Below, piece by piece: positions 1 through 10,869 of a stretch of DNA of 64,000 bases. The translations under genes and the position numbers were made by a program. How positions within the stretch are numbered: the first letter of the stretch is position 1; every line of letters starts with the position of its first letter. This stretch comes from Akanthomyces muscarius. Its lineage: Eukaryota; Ascomycota; Sordariomycetes; Hypocreales; Cordycipitaceae. Below the pieces are notes generated by a model. The model searched no databases. It was not told where the DNA came from and was given only the letters and a program-made list of their open reading frames with translations. The stretch is taken from assembly GCF_028009165.1 (NCBI RefSeq), contig NW_026611617.1:1002001-1066000 (forward strand). Reading direction: 5' to 3'.

Positions 1-226
1 CGGACGGGTAGTAGCCTAGTTTTTCAAGAAGGCCACGCCGGTAAAACGCCTCGACAGATGGTGTGTTGAGGGCGCGCATGCCGAGCGGTAGGGACTTCCA
101 CGGCGACTTTAAATCTTCGTCGCGCTCGAGAACTAAAACCGAGAACCCGGATGCGCTGAGATCGCCGGCAATCATGAGACCTACGGGGCCAGCACCAGCG
201 ATGATGGCATCGTAGAATTTCGACAT
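1..226 (-). CDS. FAD-dependent monooxygenase, N-terminal fragment (cut by window edge)
   Basis: The frame opens at an ATG at 224-226 and runs off the left edge, giving about 75 residues. After six residues it enters a Rossmann dinucleotide-binding motif of the GAGPVGL type (about residues 10-17). The beta2 segment ends in LVLERDE, whose acidic residue normally binds the ribose of FAD. This is the N-terminus of group A flavoprotein monooxygenases (phenol 2-monooxygenase / PHBH-like), which hydroxylate aromatic or polyketide substrates with NAD(P)H and O2. It is divergent from the MDR reductase at 1276 across about 1 kb, so the two may belong to one metabolic locus continuing to the left. The substrate cannot be told from this fragment. 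Confidence 0.8.
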   Translation of the reverse strand, partial: MSKFYDAIIAGAGPVGLMIAGDLSASGFSVLVLERDEDLKSPWKSLPLGMRALNTPSVEAFYRRGLLEKLGYYPS

Positions 227-1275
227 AATTCTTGAGAGCAGTGACGGTGTTGCAGCCAATCTTGAGTGCTGGATGGTGTTGAATTCGACAGGCCCGCTGG
301 ACCTTGTTCGTGATTGCATCAATTCAGCAAGTCCTGCTTTCTAAAAAAAAGTCGTTTCGGTGGGACCATTCGGACGGCGGGCAACATTCAAGTCCGGTTG
401 TATTGTTTGATAGCTGTCGCCCAATGGGGTAAAAACTGTCGATTTATCCTTCGCTTTGGCCAATGACATGGCTGAAAATGGAGTGCCTCTCAGAGATGGT
501 GCTAATCGACTCCGGCGTGTCCTGTGAACAAAAAGGTGCACTGAACCCGATTTTTGCTACTCGGGCTGAATTAGCGCGATAGCTCGGTCGCATATGTCTG
601 CAGAATACGATTTTAGCCGAGGAGACGGGGTGCGGTCAGTAAGTATACGAGCCGCAGGCTTGACCGGGCTTATCTCACCAACAGAGCACTCATCCGAGTT
701 TCGCCAGCTGAGCACGACACAATGCCACCGCCACAGAATTTCGTTTGCCAACTCGTTTGAAGAACCATCAAACATTAGAAGCTACTGCCTGTGGAAGCGA
801 TGTAGTGAGGCAATAAATCTACCTGTGCCCGACTATCGAGGTACGATACTATGCTTCGTAAAAGATATGTATATCAACCGGCAACACATTTCACGTCGTG
901 TTCTGTATTCACGTGCGAATCTGTGTCCAGTCAAGTTAGAGTATACTGGATGCGGCAAAAGATCCCATAGAGTAAATATGAAGGTACCGGAAACCGCACA
1001 TACGCGTAAATCAGCTTGGCACTCATCGGCCACTAACGTAGCGTCTAGTTAGCCCGCAAATCCGCAAGTCCGCAACCCACTTGCTTCTGTGACGAATGAT
1101 CGCGCGGCCGAAACCTCCGGAAAGTATGTTACAGTGGAACTGATTATAAATGCTCTGCAGAGTATAAGATGCGCCAGTGTTAGCATCAGAAAAGTAACTA
1201 GAACAGTGCTCGGACAACCTCATTCGGCTATTCTTGGCACACGCGAATGCGCACGAAGAGACAATCATTTTCATC
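227..1275. other. Divergent intergenic region, no gene seen
   Basis: About 1 kb between two divergent oxidoreductase genes. It holds only short open frames with no recognisable motif or consistent coding character. It probably carries both promoters. I see no clear TATA box or repeat. Confidence 0.5.
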
Positions 1276-2485
1276 ATGAAAGAAGCAATAGTGAAGAAAG
1301 ACATCTCGGTCGACATTGTCGATTCTCCTATCCCGAAGCCCGGACCTGGTCATGTGCTAATTAAGGTCGTCATCGCGGGTAAGTAATAAACTTTGAGGGC
1401 GTTGCAGCGGCCAATCTATAAGGCAACATCCCGCCTTGGCAGCGACATCTATGCGCCGGAGCTTCAATGTTCCAGTCGGTAGCTAAAGCAGGTCATTGAT
1501 AGGATCCAACCCGAAGGACTGGAAGGTCCCTGCCATGCGCGGCTCTGAGATGAACAGCGGTGACGACATTGCCGGCACCATCGAAGCCGTGGGACAGAAT
1601 GTCGTCGGATTCCACAAAGGCGATCGTGTGGCTGCCTTCCACGAGATGAGGACCTCTCACGGCGCGTTCGCCGAGTACGCTGTGGCGCCCTATTACACCA
1701 CCTTCCACATACCTGACTCGACATCGTATGAGGAGGCTGCCACAATTCCATTGGCGGCCTACACGTCCGTCTGCGCGCTCTTCCAGGAGCTTGAGATTCC
1801 CGAGCCCTGGTCGCCACTCGCCAAGGCCGCGGCAAAGAAGGGCACCAAGAATGCTCTCATCATCTATGGGGCCAGTACAGCCACGGGAGCCTTTGCTATC
1901 AAGCTTGCTGCGGCCGCCAATGTTCATCCTCTCATCGCAGTGGGAAGCAAGCGGAGCGCCTTTATCAAGCCCTTCCTCGACGAGAGCAAAGGAGATGCCC
2001 TCGTCGACTACACTGCTTACTCAACAGAGGAAGAGTTGATTGCGGCCATCCAGGAAGCCGTCAAGAAGGGAGGCGCTCCCGATGGCCGCTGCTGGAAGGC
2101 CTATGATACCGTTTCCGAGGACGAAACCGTCAGACTTCTCACCAAGGTCATTGCCGGCCCGCCGGACGCTGCTGGGCAGAGGCCAAAATTAACGAACATT
2201 TTCATGAAAACTGATGTTGAGGGCTCTGACCCGAGTGTTGATCTCGTCTTCTCTATGGTTGGCCAGGTCCACTACGAAGACGAGAAGGACAAGCTCATTG
2301 GCGTGACATGGGGCGCCGCATTTTCTCGGGGTCTTCGCGAAGGTTGGCTCACCAGCCACCCCTACACGGTAGGCAAGAACGGTCTCCAAAGCTTGTCCGA
2401 AGGCTTAAAAGGCCTTAAAGAGGGAAAGATTCGCGGCCAGAAGTTCCTGACTCGCATCGCGGAGACACCTGGTGCAAGCGCTTAA
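1276..2485 (+). CDS. MDR-family enoyl/quinone reductase (trans-enoyl reductase-like), 2 exons
   Basis: The model is join(1276..1378, 1503..2485), 361 residues. Exon 1 ends before GTAAGT and the acceptor is the TAG at 1500-1502. The join restores the SNPKDWK motif, which is typical of fungal zinc-independent MDR reductases (LovC/ToxD-like and zinc-binding oxidoreductases). An N-terminal GroES-like barrel is followed by an Ala-rich stretch (AATIPLAAYTS) and a Rossmann motif (YGASTATG) at about residues 155-165. The family reduces enoyl or quinone groups with NADPH, often beside polyketide synthases. No zinc-ligand cluster is visible. The divergent FAD monooxygenase suggests a tailoring-enzyme locus. 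The assignment to a secondary-metabolite pathway is inference. Confidence 0.85.
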
Positions 2486-2753
2486 GCAAAATAAGCCTAA
2501 CTTGATATGGGCTACTTTCCACCCTTGCTCAGGAGCAGATTCGCACCCTGGCACGAGTCCGTCGGCAGAGTATTTAAGTGTTGGTTAGTCTATATCACCA
2601 ATGCAGCATTCTTTGCCCTTAACAATCAATAAAATTGAGATGTAAGGATGGATTGAAACGACTATTGCCAAACTGATAACCCTGATCTCGAGACTTGCGC
2701 CGTTAACTTGCTCTCACTGGCAGCCCCCACAGCCGACCCAGATTCTTCAGGCT
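2486..2753. other. Intergenic, between convergent reductase and NACHT remnant
   Basis: Short 3' region. It contains AATAAA-like sequence near 2628 that could serve polyadenylation of the upstream reductase. Nothing else is recognised. Confidence 0.35.
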
Positions 2754-3440
2754 TCATTGTAAACGTGGCTCAATGGCAAAGCAGACGCCAACCCAGGAGA
2801 CTGCCGCTTCAGGCGAAGCCTTGACCAACTTGCCGATGATTGATTTCGCGGCTTCTATAGCCGCCATGCCGTCACTGATGCCCTGCTTTACGGCCGCTTC
2901 CCGCTGCGTTTTCTTGAGCTCAATCTGAACGAGTTCTTGCATTTACACGGCTCTCAGCTCGGGAGTTTGCAAAATCTCGTCGTTCCCGTCGATCGCTGTT
3001 CCAGCACTGCGCTGGTGCAGTTCGAGACCAAGTATTCTCTCGTAAGCCTCAACGAGCCTGGGGTCAGCGTCCTTCACCCCCTCGTAGGCCTGGTTTCGGA
3101 GCCGTTCCTGCAAGCTCTGGTGAGTTGTTGCGATACCTGGTAGGGCCTCAGAGCTTTGCGGGGGGTCGTCATTCGCTTCTGTCAACGGAGTCGTTGCGGC
3201 TCTCCCCGCAATGCTCTCTTGTCTCGTGGACGAGGCTGAGCGCGGTGTAGATCCAGCTGATGAGCTGAGCTCGGCTCTGTTGTGTTTCCACTTGAGGAGG
3301 ACAGACGGCAAGGTGACCCCGCTTGCGGAAGCCGATCGTTGCTTGATATATGAGTGTTGGAAGACGAATTGCGGCGAGTGGTCGGCAACCCTGATCCAGG
3401 CACAATGCACCCTGCGCCCCCTAGAAGGTATAGTGAGCAT
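2754..3440 (-). pseudogene. NWD NACHT-NTPase N-terminal domain remnant
   Basis: Two open stretches in one frame (2943-3440 and 2754-2942) are split by an in-frame TAA at 2943-2945. The first has a Ser/Thr-rich leader and then AYEGVKDADPRLVEAYE, characteristic of the N-terminal domain of fungal NWD-type NACHT STAND proteins. The second has EAAVKQGISDGM and AVSWVGVCFAIE, the end of the same domain. The frame then stops. No NACHT P-loop or repeat domain follows on either side, so this is the broken 5' end of a STAND receptor gene. An intron removing the stop is possible but I see no convincing splice pair. It sits directly beside the gasdermin-like / S8-NACHT-WD40 pair. Confidence 0.6.
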
Positions 3441-3470
3441 CGATATATATAGAGTTTGGTCGAGTCCTAC

Positions 3471-3488
3471 TAGGGTAGCGCTACCCTA
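3471..3488. repeat. Perfect 18-bp palindrome at edge of AT-rich island
   Basis: TAGGGTAGCGCTACCCTA reads identically on both strands. It marks the boundary between the NACHT remnant promoter side and the AT-rich island. It could be the end of a decayed inverted-repeat element or an operator-like site. I found no matching copy at the other end of the island. Confidence 0.6.
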
Positions 3489-3489
3489 C

Positions 3490-3790
3490 CCTATGAAGCT
3501 AAATAAGCTTTATTTAACTATATTTAAATCTTTTATAGAAATCAATTAATTTCTTAATATTAATTATTAATTTATAATAAAATAGTAATATTAGAATAAG
3601 ATTAAAAGTTAATATAATATAAGTAATACAATTATAATAAGTTTTATTATATTTTCTATTAATTTTATTATATAGTTTAAAATATAGCTCTTTTATAGTA
3701 AAAATAAGCCCTTTTTATAATATTTTACTTATTAATAATAAGACATCTTATTAGTTTTATTAGTATAGTTTATCTCATAGCGAAGTTCTA
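3490..3790. other. AT-rich island (RIP-like), no gene
   Basis: The sequence is almost entirely A and T with abundant TA steps and stops in all frames. It contrasts sharply with the GC-normal flanks. Such islands in Pezizomycotina usually are transposon relics mutated by repeat-induced point mutation. No element type can be recognised here. Confidence 0.65.
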
Positions 3791-3992
3791 TAGAGAGCAC
3801 TCTAATTGTCTGCTTTACTAAATCGCAGTAATCAGATAAATGCTGCGTGTCACAATGATGCCACTCTCAGTTTTCCCAAACTTTACTTGCCATCAGTGGC
3901 GCTTTGATTTGATAAGATGCAACTTATAGTAATTCCACAAAGCATAATGCCATCTTCGCCCTTCACAGAGTAGGAAGCACCATAGTTGAATT

Positions 3993-4877
3993 TTATGCCT
4001 TTTCGCGGGTGCTGGGCATGATTAGCTCGCAGTCCATGTCATCATTGTCATCGTTCTCGTCGCTGGAACCCATGTCGTCTACCCGAAGCGCGTCTTTTCC
4101 GATGTCCTCTCCAGTCACGTCATCTTCATCCAGCTCAATAAATACCACGGCTTCTCCGGCGCCTGCGGGCTCTCCACCATCTTTCGTCTTGTCGTCCTGA
4201 TCGTCCCTGACTCCATGCAACGCACCGTTCCTGAACGGCCGATCACTATAAGCCCCCTTGCTGTAGCGAATTTGTCTCAGCCCGTATGCAAAGACGAAGG
4301 GCGTCGACTCTTTGAACTCAATGGCTCTCCCGTCCTCTGACAAGCCCTGCATTGAGGCTCCGACGGCCGCAGGGACTCCACCGACCAGGTTTCCATCGAT
4401 GCCAACAAAACCCTTGCCGCCTTTGCCTCTGCCGACCGACTCCCTAACGCTAGCCCCGTAGGCAATCTTGACGCTTGTGACCATGTAGACGGGCTTCGTC
4501 ACCCAATGGCTAGTGAGATATCGCTGAGTCTGGGGTGCCTCGATGCTTTGTCTGACATAGTCATCACTCGGTTTGAAGGTGCGCGTTTCGAGCTTGGCGA
4601 AGTTTGCGAGACGGTCGTGGCTCTTGTCACTGCTACCACTGACTCCAATACCCATCCACTCCAAGAACCTGAGGAACACCCCGCCTCCAAGCGCCCTGTG
4701 TCTCTTCAGCCTTTCCTCGACGTTGGTCTGAGTGGACATGCGAATTTCACTCTCCGCGATAGGTAGAGGCACGGTGAGGGATCCCTCCGGGTCGAGCGGG
4801 TCGGAAAGAACACTGCCCAGGACCAGAGGCCCATCAGGGTGACAGTCGAAATGCGGCACGAGGAAATATGCTTTCAT
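3993..4877 (-). CDS. Gasdermin-like (RCD-1/HET-Q1-type) candidate pore-forming protein
   Basis: The frame is open from 5111. I prefer the Met at 4875-4877 (294 residues) because family-like sequence starts there; the longer start would give 372 residues. Near this N-terminus is FDCHPDGPLVLGSVLSDP. Mid-protein is VYMVTSVKIAYGASV, then a Gly-rich low-complexity stretch, then PFVFAYGLRQIRY. The spacing and character resemble the strands of gasdermin pore-forming domains (a V-Y-x-V-T strand, a glycine/polar insert, then a hydrophobic strand). They also resemble a widespread fungal family that I associate with RCD-1/HET-Q1 gasdermins. A C-terminal tail of about 70 residues is very acidic (DDQDD, ELDEDD, DENDDNDD) and could be an inhibitory tail removed by proteolysis. 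It diverges from a subtilase-NACHT-WD40 gene, the context expected for fungal gasdermins. The gasdermin call is inferred from remote pattern similarity and needs a profile search. Confidence 0.55.
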   Translation of the reverse strand: MKAYFLVPHFDCHPDGPLVLGSVLSDPLDPEGSLTVPLPIAESEIRMSTQTNVEERLKRHRALGGGVFLRFLEWMGIGVSGSSDKSHDRLANFAKLETRTFKPSDDYVRQSIEAPQTQRYLTSHWVTKPVYMVTSVKIAYGASVRESVGRGKGGKGFVGIDGNLVGGVPAAVGASMQGLSEDGRAIEFKESTPFVFAYGLRQIRYSKGAYSDRPFRNGALHGVRDDQDDKTKDGGEPAGAGEAVVFIELDEDDVTGEDIGKDALRVDDMGSSDENDDNDDMDCELIMPSTREKA

Positions 4878-6118
4878 GTTGTGCTCCAGACCGAAGGCGG
4901 CCTTGTCCGAAATAATGTGTGTATTTACTGGCAAGTGCTCTTGAGCATCGAGTGTAGTGAAGTACACCGGGGTATCAAAAGTCAAGCCGCTTTTTTGGGT
5001 GAGAATGGCATACAAAAAGACGCGAGACTTTTGACAGGGTACTGTAGATGCTGTCGGTAAGTCTTGGATACGCGGGAGTACAGTTGAATTAAGACAGGGT
5101 CTGTGTAGCAACTTATTGAGCCAGAGCTGATGATTCTATTGCTTGTCCTCACAATTGTGTCGAGCGGGGAGTTCGTTCTCTACCTTGTTGCGCCCCAAGC
5201 TGCACGGTGATTTGACGCTAAAATATGTGGGCACTGGTTAAAGCGATATCCTGCTACAGTGGTTGAGCCAAATTTAACGGTGAGGCCCATCACCCAGACG
5301 GGCGCTATTTACTATTCACTTACACCACTGCAGACGACTCTCTGAACAGCACCAACCCCTCTTTTTAAGCTTGTGCAGTTGACAAATGTTGCATTACGAT
5401 CTGGCTCACGATTGGTCCTCTTGCCGCCGCAACGGCCTACAATTAGCCCAGCGCTCATAACACGGGGGGGGGGGGACGGATCTATTATTATCGACGGTGC
5501 GGAGTACAAGTAGGTACATTCTGCGCCACCTGTGGACTCTATAGGCCCACGTATGCAGCTATCGTCGGCTGACCACACATTGAGCGACAATTATGTATCA
5601 GCCTGGAGGGCGCCTATATACACCAAGAGCTGCAACTTCCGCGACTACGCGTTCGAACACAGTCAGCCCAGCCCTGTCACTGGTACGAGCATTGTATCGT
5701 ACTTGACACCCGACGAAGTCGCTAGGAGAAGCAGTTTATGCTGCACTGGAATCTACTTCACAAACTGGGCGTTGTCGGCACATGGCGTACCACAGCTGTA
5801 TGTGCAGGAGTGTGGATCTTAATTTTTAAACTGGCCAAATAACCCCACTGGCCACTGTCGTTCCCATGCCAGGGAGAGCCTGACCGCCGTAAGCAAGGGC
5901 GCCACGCCTGCCAATGGAAAGACGTGAAGCTGTCTCAGCCTCAGCCTCAACCACCTCGTCGATAACTGCGCCGAAATTAGATGCAGTGACCAAGAGTTGG
6001 CACACCCGACACGCTTCATGTCCTTCTCCTCAGCACCACCATCCGGCTTGGCTATACAGAACCAAAAGACGGCAACAGCTTCGCTCACCAGGATTGCGGG
6101 GCAGGAGAAAAGGGCAAA
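4878..6118. other. Divergent promoter region of the gasdermin-like / S8-NACHT-WD40 pair
   Basis: About 1.24 kb separate the two start codons. It has a G12 run at 5464-5475 and no recognisable gene. Open reading frame continues upstream of 4877 to 5111 without family resemblance and is treated as 5' UTR. A shared bidirectional promoter is plausible. Confidence 0.45.
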
Positions 6119-9100
6119 ATGCCCAGGTTGGATCCCAATGTCCCATATTACGATCGTAAAAGGTGTGTTTCTCCTCCGGCGGCACCAGAATGGGGGTTAA
6201 CCTGGCGTAGCAAGGGCAGCGCAGATGCGTGGCTCCAGAAGTTCGAAGATGTCTGTCGGCCCCTTTATGGTTATGATGGGAATCGGCCCGTCAGGATAGC
6301 CATTCTGGACACCGGCATAGATTGGTCATTGATCAAGGGGCAGGCATTACAGGAGAGGGTCAAAGATGAAAAGTCATTTCTTGCAGAGGACGACGGCAAG
6401 GATGACGACAGCGCCGCTCCGGACGCTTCTAGGGCTGCCCACGATGAAGCAGATGATCGTCATGGCACCAACATCGCCGGTCTTGTTCTGAGGCTCGCCC
6501 CCTGGGCACACGTATACGTCGCCCGCGTTGTCAAAGACCACAAAAGCTGCATCACACCTAAAAGTTTCGCCAAGGCATTTATCCATCTTCCCATTATATA
6601 ACCTAGCGCCGGTCGGTCACTAACTGAACAACAGGCCATCTACCACGCGATTGACACCTGGAAAGTCCACATTATTTCCATCTCTCTAGGCTTCCAGAGC
6701 CCTCACGAGTGCGTCGAGGTAGCTATACGCTATGCCTCCGAGAAGGGGGCCATCATGTTTGCGTCGGCGTCCAATGACGGAGCAAATCGACCCATGGATG
6801 ACAGGGCCCCATTTCCTGCATCCATGAGCGAGGTCATCTGCATCAATTCATCAGATGGACAGGGAAACCCGTCAGACTTTAACCCGCCGCCCGGCGATGA
6901 TGATTTCAATTTCATGACCTTGGGAGAATCCGTGCTTACCATTCCTGGTCTAGCCGCCGGTGACGCAGATGAGAGACATACAGGGACGTCGTTTGCGACT
7001 CCTATTGCCGCGGCAATTGCAGCGGTATTCATCGAGTTCTTCAACCAGAGGCCTCTGCGACTGCAGAAGCATCTTGTGGAAGAGGTCATCACTCAAGATG
7101 GCATGAGCAAGCTCTTCGTCGGTATGAGCGAACCCGTCAACGGCTTCAGGTATCTGCGGCCATGGGACTTGATGTTTTGCCAGAGGCATTCTGAGGTTCC
7201 CAAATGTCGCAAGGGTGCCGCAGAGAAAGTCCAGGCTGCCATGGCCCGTCGTCTCCCCACGCCTACTTCCACCATTCCTAATTTACCACATGTTCCAGGA
7301 GCGGAGTTTGACTCCCACTCTCATGAGGATGGCGTGGGACAAATCCAACACGATGCCTGGACACACTTTCCGGAAGACACAGAGGGACTATGCCTCAAAG
7401 GCACCCGGACACAGATCCTCCATGACATAGCGAAATGGGCAGACAGCCCGCATGGACAGCTTTTGGGCTGGCTTACTGGGCGAGCCGGCAGTGGCAAATC
7501 AGCCATCGCCCGGACAGCATGTCTTGAACTTCGATCACAACGTCGCCTTGGCGCAAGCTTCTTCTTTTCCAGGAAATACCGAAGACGCCACGAGGCCACC
7601 GACTTTGTGACAAGTATTGCGTACCAGCTTGCAAAGTCTCAACCTCGCGTAGCCAGAGCAATTGCGGCTGCCATTGCTGCCGATCCAGACCTGGCGGGGC
7701 GGGAGAAAAACAGACAAATGCAATGGAGAGAACTTGTTGTCACCCCTCTCGCGTCTCTTCGCTCCAATGTGGTCATTGTCATCGATGCATTGGACGAATC
7801 CACTCAGGCTGACCGCGTGCTCCCTCTGTTCGCAGACTTGAAGCCTTTGCAGGCCAAAGTACGAATCCTCGTGACCAGCAGGTTGGGGACGCTCATCGAG
7901 GGCGCCCTTCATTCATCCTTGCCAGCGCCCTGTCGTTTTGATTTGGACTTGGAATCATTGGCCGAGTCGACCTCCAAGGACATCTCCCTGTTCATACGGA
8001 GTGACTTGGCGCCGCTAAAGGAAACAATAGAAGGCCAGGGAGACACTTCATCGTATGACGCGGTCGTTGAGAAAGTTGCTACAAAGTCTGCGGGGCTTTT
8101 CATCTACGCAAAGACCGCCTGCCGCTACATTCGAGGCACGGATGTGTCTTGGGACAGCCGGCAGTCGACTGACGCACAGGAGCGGCTCGCTAAAGTCCTG
8201 GTTGACAAGCAGTTTGAAGGCATTGATGGTCTATATACCGAGATTTTGTCTCGCGCAACAACGGGCAGGAATCAGAAGGAGGTTGCACAACAGCTTCATC
8301 AGGTCCTGGAGCTCATCATGATACTGGCTAACCCGGTGCCGGAACAGGCGTTTAAAAAGCTGTGTCCTGCGGACATCAAACCAAGCCTGATCAAGGACCG
8401 TTTGGACTCTCTCCACTCTGTCCTCGTCGTTCGGCGAACACCGTCCGATACAGTCGAAGTTTTCCATGAATCGTTTCGCACATTTATTCTTGAACATGCG
8501 AGCTCCGATTTCAAAGTGGATGAATCTGGGGCTCACGAGCGCCTATTTGGTCGGCTCATGCTTCTCATTTCCCAGAAAAGCCTCAAGATGGACATCTGTG
8601 ATCTCCGTGATCCTGCAACGGCTGTTGAGGAGACTGATCAGCAAAAGATCAACAATCACTTACCTCCAGAGATTCAGTATGCATGCCGGTACTGGGTCTC
8701 GCACCTTGAGCAGGTCGACCAGACCCGACACCGTAACATGGGACTGGTTGATGCCGGCCAGGTCCACCATTTTCTAGAGAAACACTTTCTTCACTGGCTT
8801 GAGGCCCTCGGTCTCATGGGCAGCGTTGGCACTGGAATTTACGCCATGAAGAAGCTAAAAAAGATGCTGTCGGTAAGCTATTACCCACCACATACCCAGG
8901 AAGAGGCAAATGCGTCGATCTACGTTGCTCACATTCTCTGCTGTTAGGACACCGCCGGCGCGGAGCAGCTTCTGATACTTGCCCACGACGCGTTGCGCTT
9001 CGTTCAACACCATCGATGGTTGTTGAAAACTTACCCCCTTCAAGTCTACACCTCCGCTCTGATATTCAGTCCTTCCAGCAGCAAGGTGAAACAGCTTTTC

Positions 9101-10855
9101 CAGGGTACCATCCTCCACTGCGTCGCAGTACCGGAGATCCTCAAGCAAGGCTGGGGCAGGGACCTCAGAATCAGCGACCCAGTTGATCTAGTCGCCTGTA
9201 GTCCCAGCTCATTGATACTCGCCACGACGGACGGCAACGAGACGGTCTCTATTTGGGACATGGTTACAGGCGAACGGCTATCTAGGTTTTATCATGAGTC
9301 TGTGAGATGTCTTGCTTTCTCGCCAGACGCGAAGATGCTGGTCTCCGCGGGCGGGACAATGCAAAGATTGGAAAGGGACAGTTCAGAGGGTCAGAGCCCT
9401 AATTCAAGGCCGTATCTGATCAAAATCTGGGACTTGGACAAGGAGCACGCTACATCTTTGCCTGGATATACAAGCCCTATCACCTCCATTGTCTTGTCTC
9501 AAGACAGCATGAGGCTTGTCTCAGTGGCAGAGGATGGCATCTTTGCGGTCTGGAATATGTGCTCCAGGGTGTGCGAAGCGACAATCCAGCTGCCGAGTGC
9601 GTGTATGAAGAACGAAGCAAGACATTTCTTGCGGCGTCTAGATCCCATTCACGGGCCTATTTGGGGGCCCAATGGAGGGCACATCCAGCCACACGAGACG
9701 AAAGGCCCTCTGGTTCGCTTTTCAAATGACCCCGAGCTCCTTGTGGTGGCTTCGTACTACTTCGGTGTTAGAAGCTGGTCAAGTCGCCACGACCATTGGA
9801 AAACCATCCTAGAAGGCGGTCATTTTGAGATTGATAATGATTGCTTCTCTCCCGATGCGAAAACCTTTGCAGTCTATAGTCACTGCTGTGCAGATATTTA
9901 CGACGCCTCCGCAGGCAAACTACTTCAGTCTTTGCGCCATGAGGCTCCTGTCACACGTGTCGTGTATTCTTCAAGTGGACTTGTGGCAACAGAGACTGCG
10001 ATTGATCGGCGAAGCGAGTACATCATTCACATCTGGGACGTTGAGCGCGGAAAACGCCTCTGGAAGCTGCGCAACAGCGACGTCTGCGGTGCTCTGGTGT
10101 TTTCGCCAGACTCGACGATGTTGGCGTCAACACAAGGTACCGGAACTTTCAAGATCTGGGACATGGCAACCGGGAAGTGTCGTCAGAGGCTCGGCAATGC
10201 ACTCGGATCGCGTCCGTCATCCATGACGTTCTCTTTCGACTCGGAGATGCTCATAATGAGGCTGCGCCACAAACAAATCCAGATCTGGGACTTGACGAGC
10301 CCTGATAGGCTGCCTGCCAGAGGTGTTCGGTCCCGGCTTATGGATTCCATCTCCTTTGGTCTCGCCTCCATGGCGGCAGGCAGAATCGTCCGGCGACAAG
10401 AGTTTGAGAAGGACGGGGAGATGCAGCAAGTCATACCCAGCCGGTATTCAATCGCGACTATAACCTTTTCACAAGATCCGAAAGTCCTAGTGTCCGTCAC
10501 GATTGATAAATACTTGGCGGGTCGACGAACAGAGACCCGAAACCCCGTCAGCTTGTTCTCGGATTCTTTATGTCCTGGAGCAACGAGTCCGGAGTCTCGG
10601 GAGTTCGGCCTGACAGCATGCGGGACGTGGATCACGCGAGATTCCAAACGCTGGGTGTGGCTCCCTCCGACACATCGTGCCAGTTGTCTGGCAGTGCAGG
10701 AATCCAAGACCGTTGGAAAGACGTCGACGGAGTCAACACCAGCAGCCATGTCGAGGCTAGCGGTCGGCTGCTTCTCCGGGACTATTCTCATCCTCTCTCC
10801 ACCCGGCCAAGGGGACGATGTTGATAGCAGATTCCTTGCTCGCACAATTGTCTAG
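6119..10855 (+). CDS. Subtilase(S8)-NACHT-WD40 STAND receptor (NLR-like), 3 exons
   Basis: The model is join(6119..6574, 6635..8872, 8948..10855), 1533 residues. Residues 55-300 form an S8 subtilase with a complete triad: Asp64 in AILDTGID, His115 in DRHGTNIAG and Ser271 in GTSFATP. Asn199 in ASASNDG is the likely oxyanion residue. A NACHT NTPase follows, with P-loop GRAGSGKS (434-441) and Walker B VIVIDALDE (about 532-540), then a helical region. From about residue 960, WD40-like repeats with IWDM/IWDL ends (SIWDMVTGE, KIWDLD, HIWDVERG, KIWDMATGK, QIWDL) fill the C-terminus. There is no signal peptide, so it is cytosolic. Known STAND logic: WD40 binds a ligand, NACHT oligomerises, the N-terminal effector is activated. 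The divergent gasdermin-like gene is the obvious candidate substrate. Intron 1 (6575-6634) appears to start with GC rather than GT. Intron 2 is canonical. Confidence 0.9.
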
Positions 10856-10869
10856 CCTTAATAGGATAG

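Noticed and set aside
594..1364. Short frames between the two oxidoreductases
   Set aside because: Overlapping on both strands with random-like composition. Treated as promoter DNA.
4878..5111. 78-residue N-terminal extension of the gasdermin-like frame
   Set aside because: Open in frame but without family resemblance. The downstream Met directly precedes the conserved start. Kept as 5' UTR, though it cannot be excluded.
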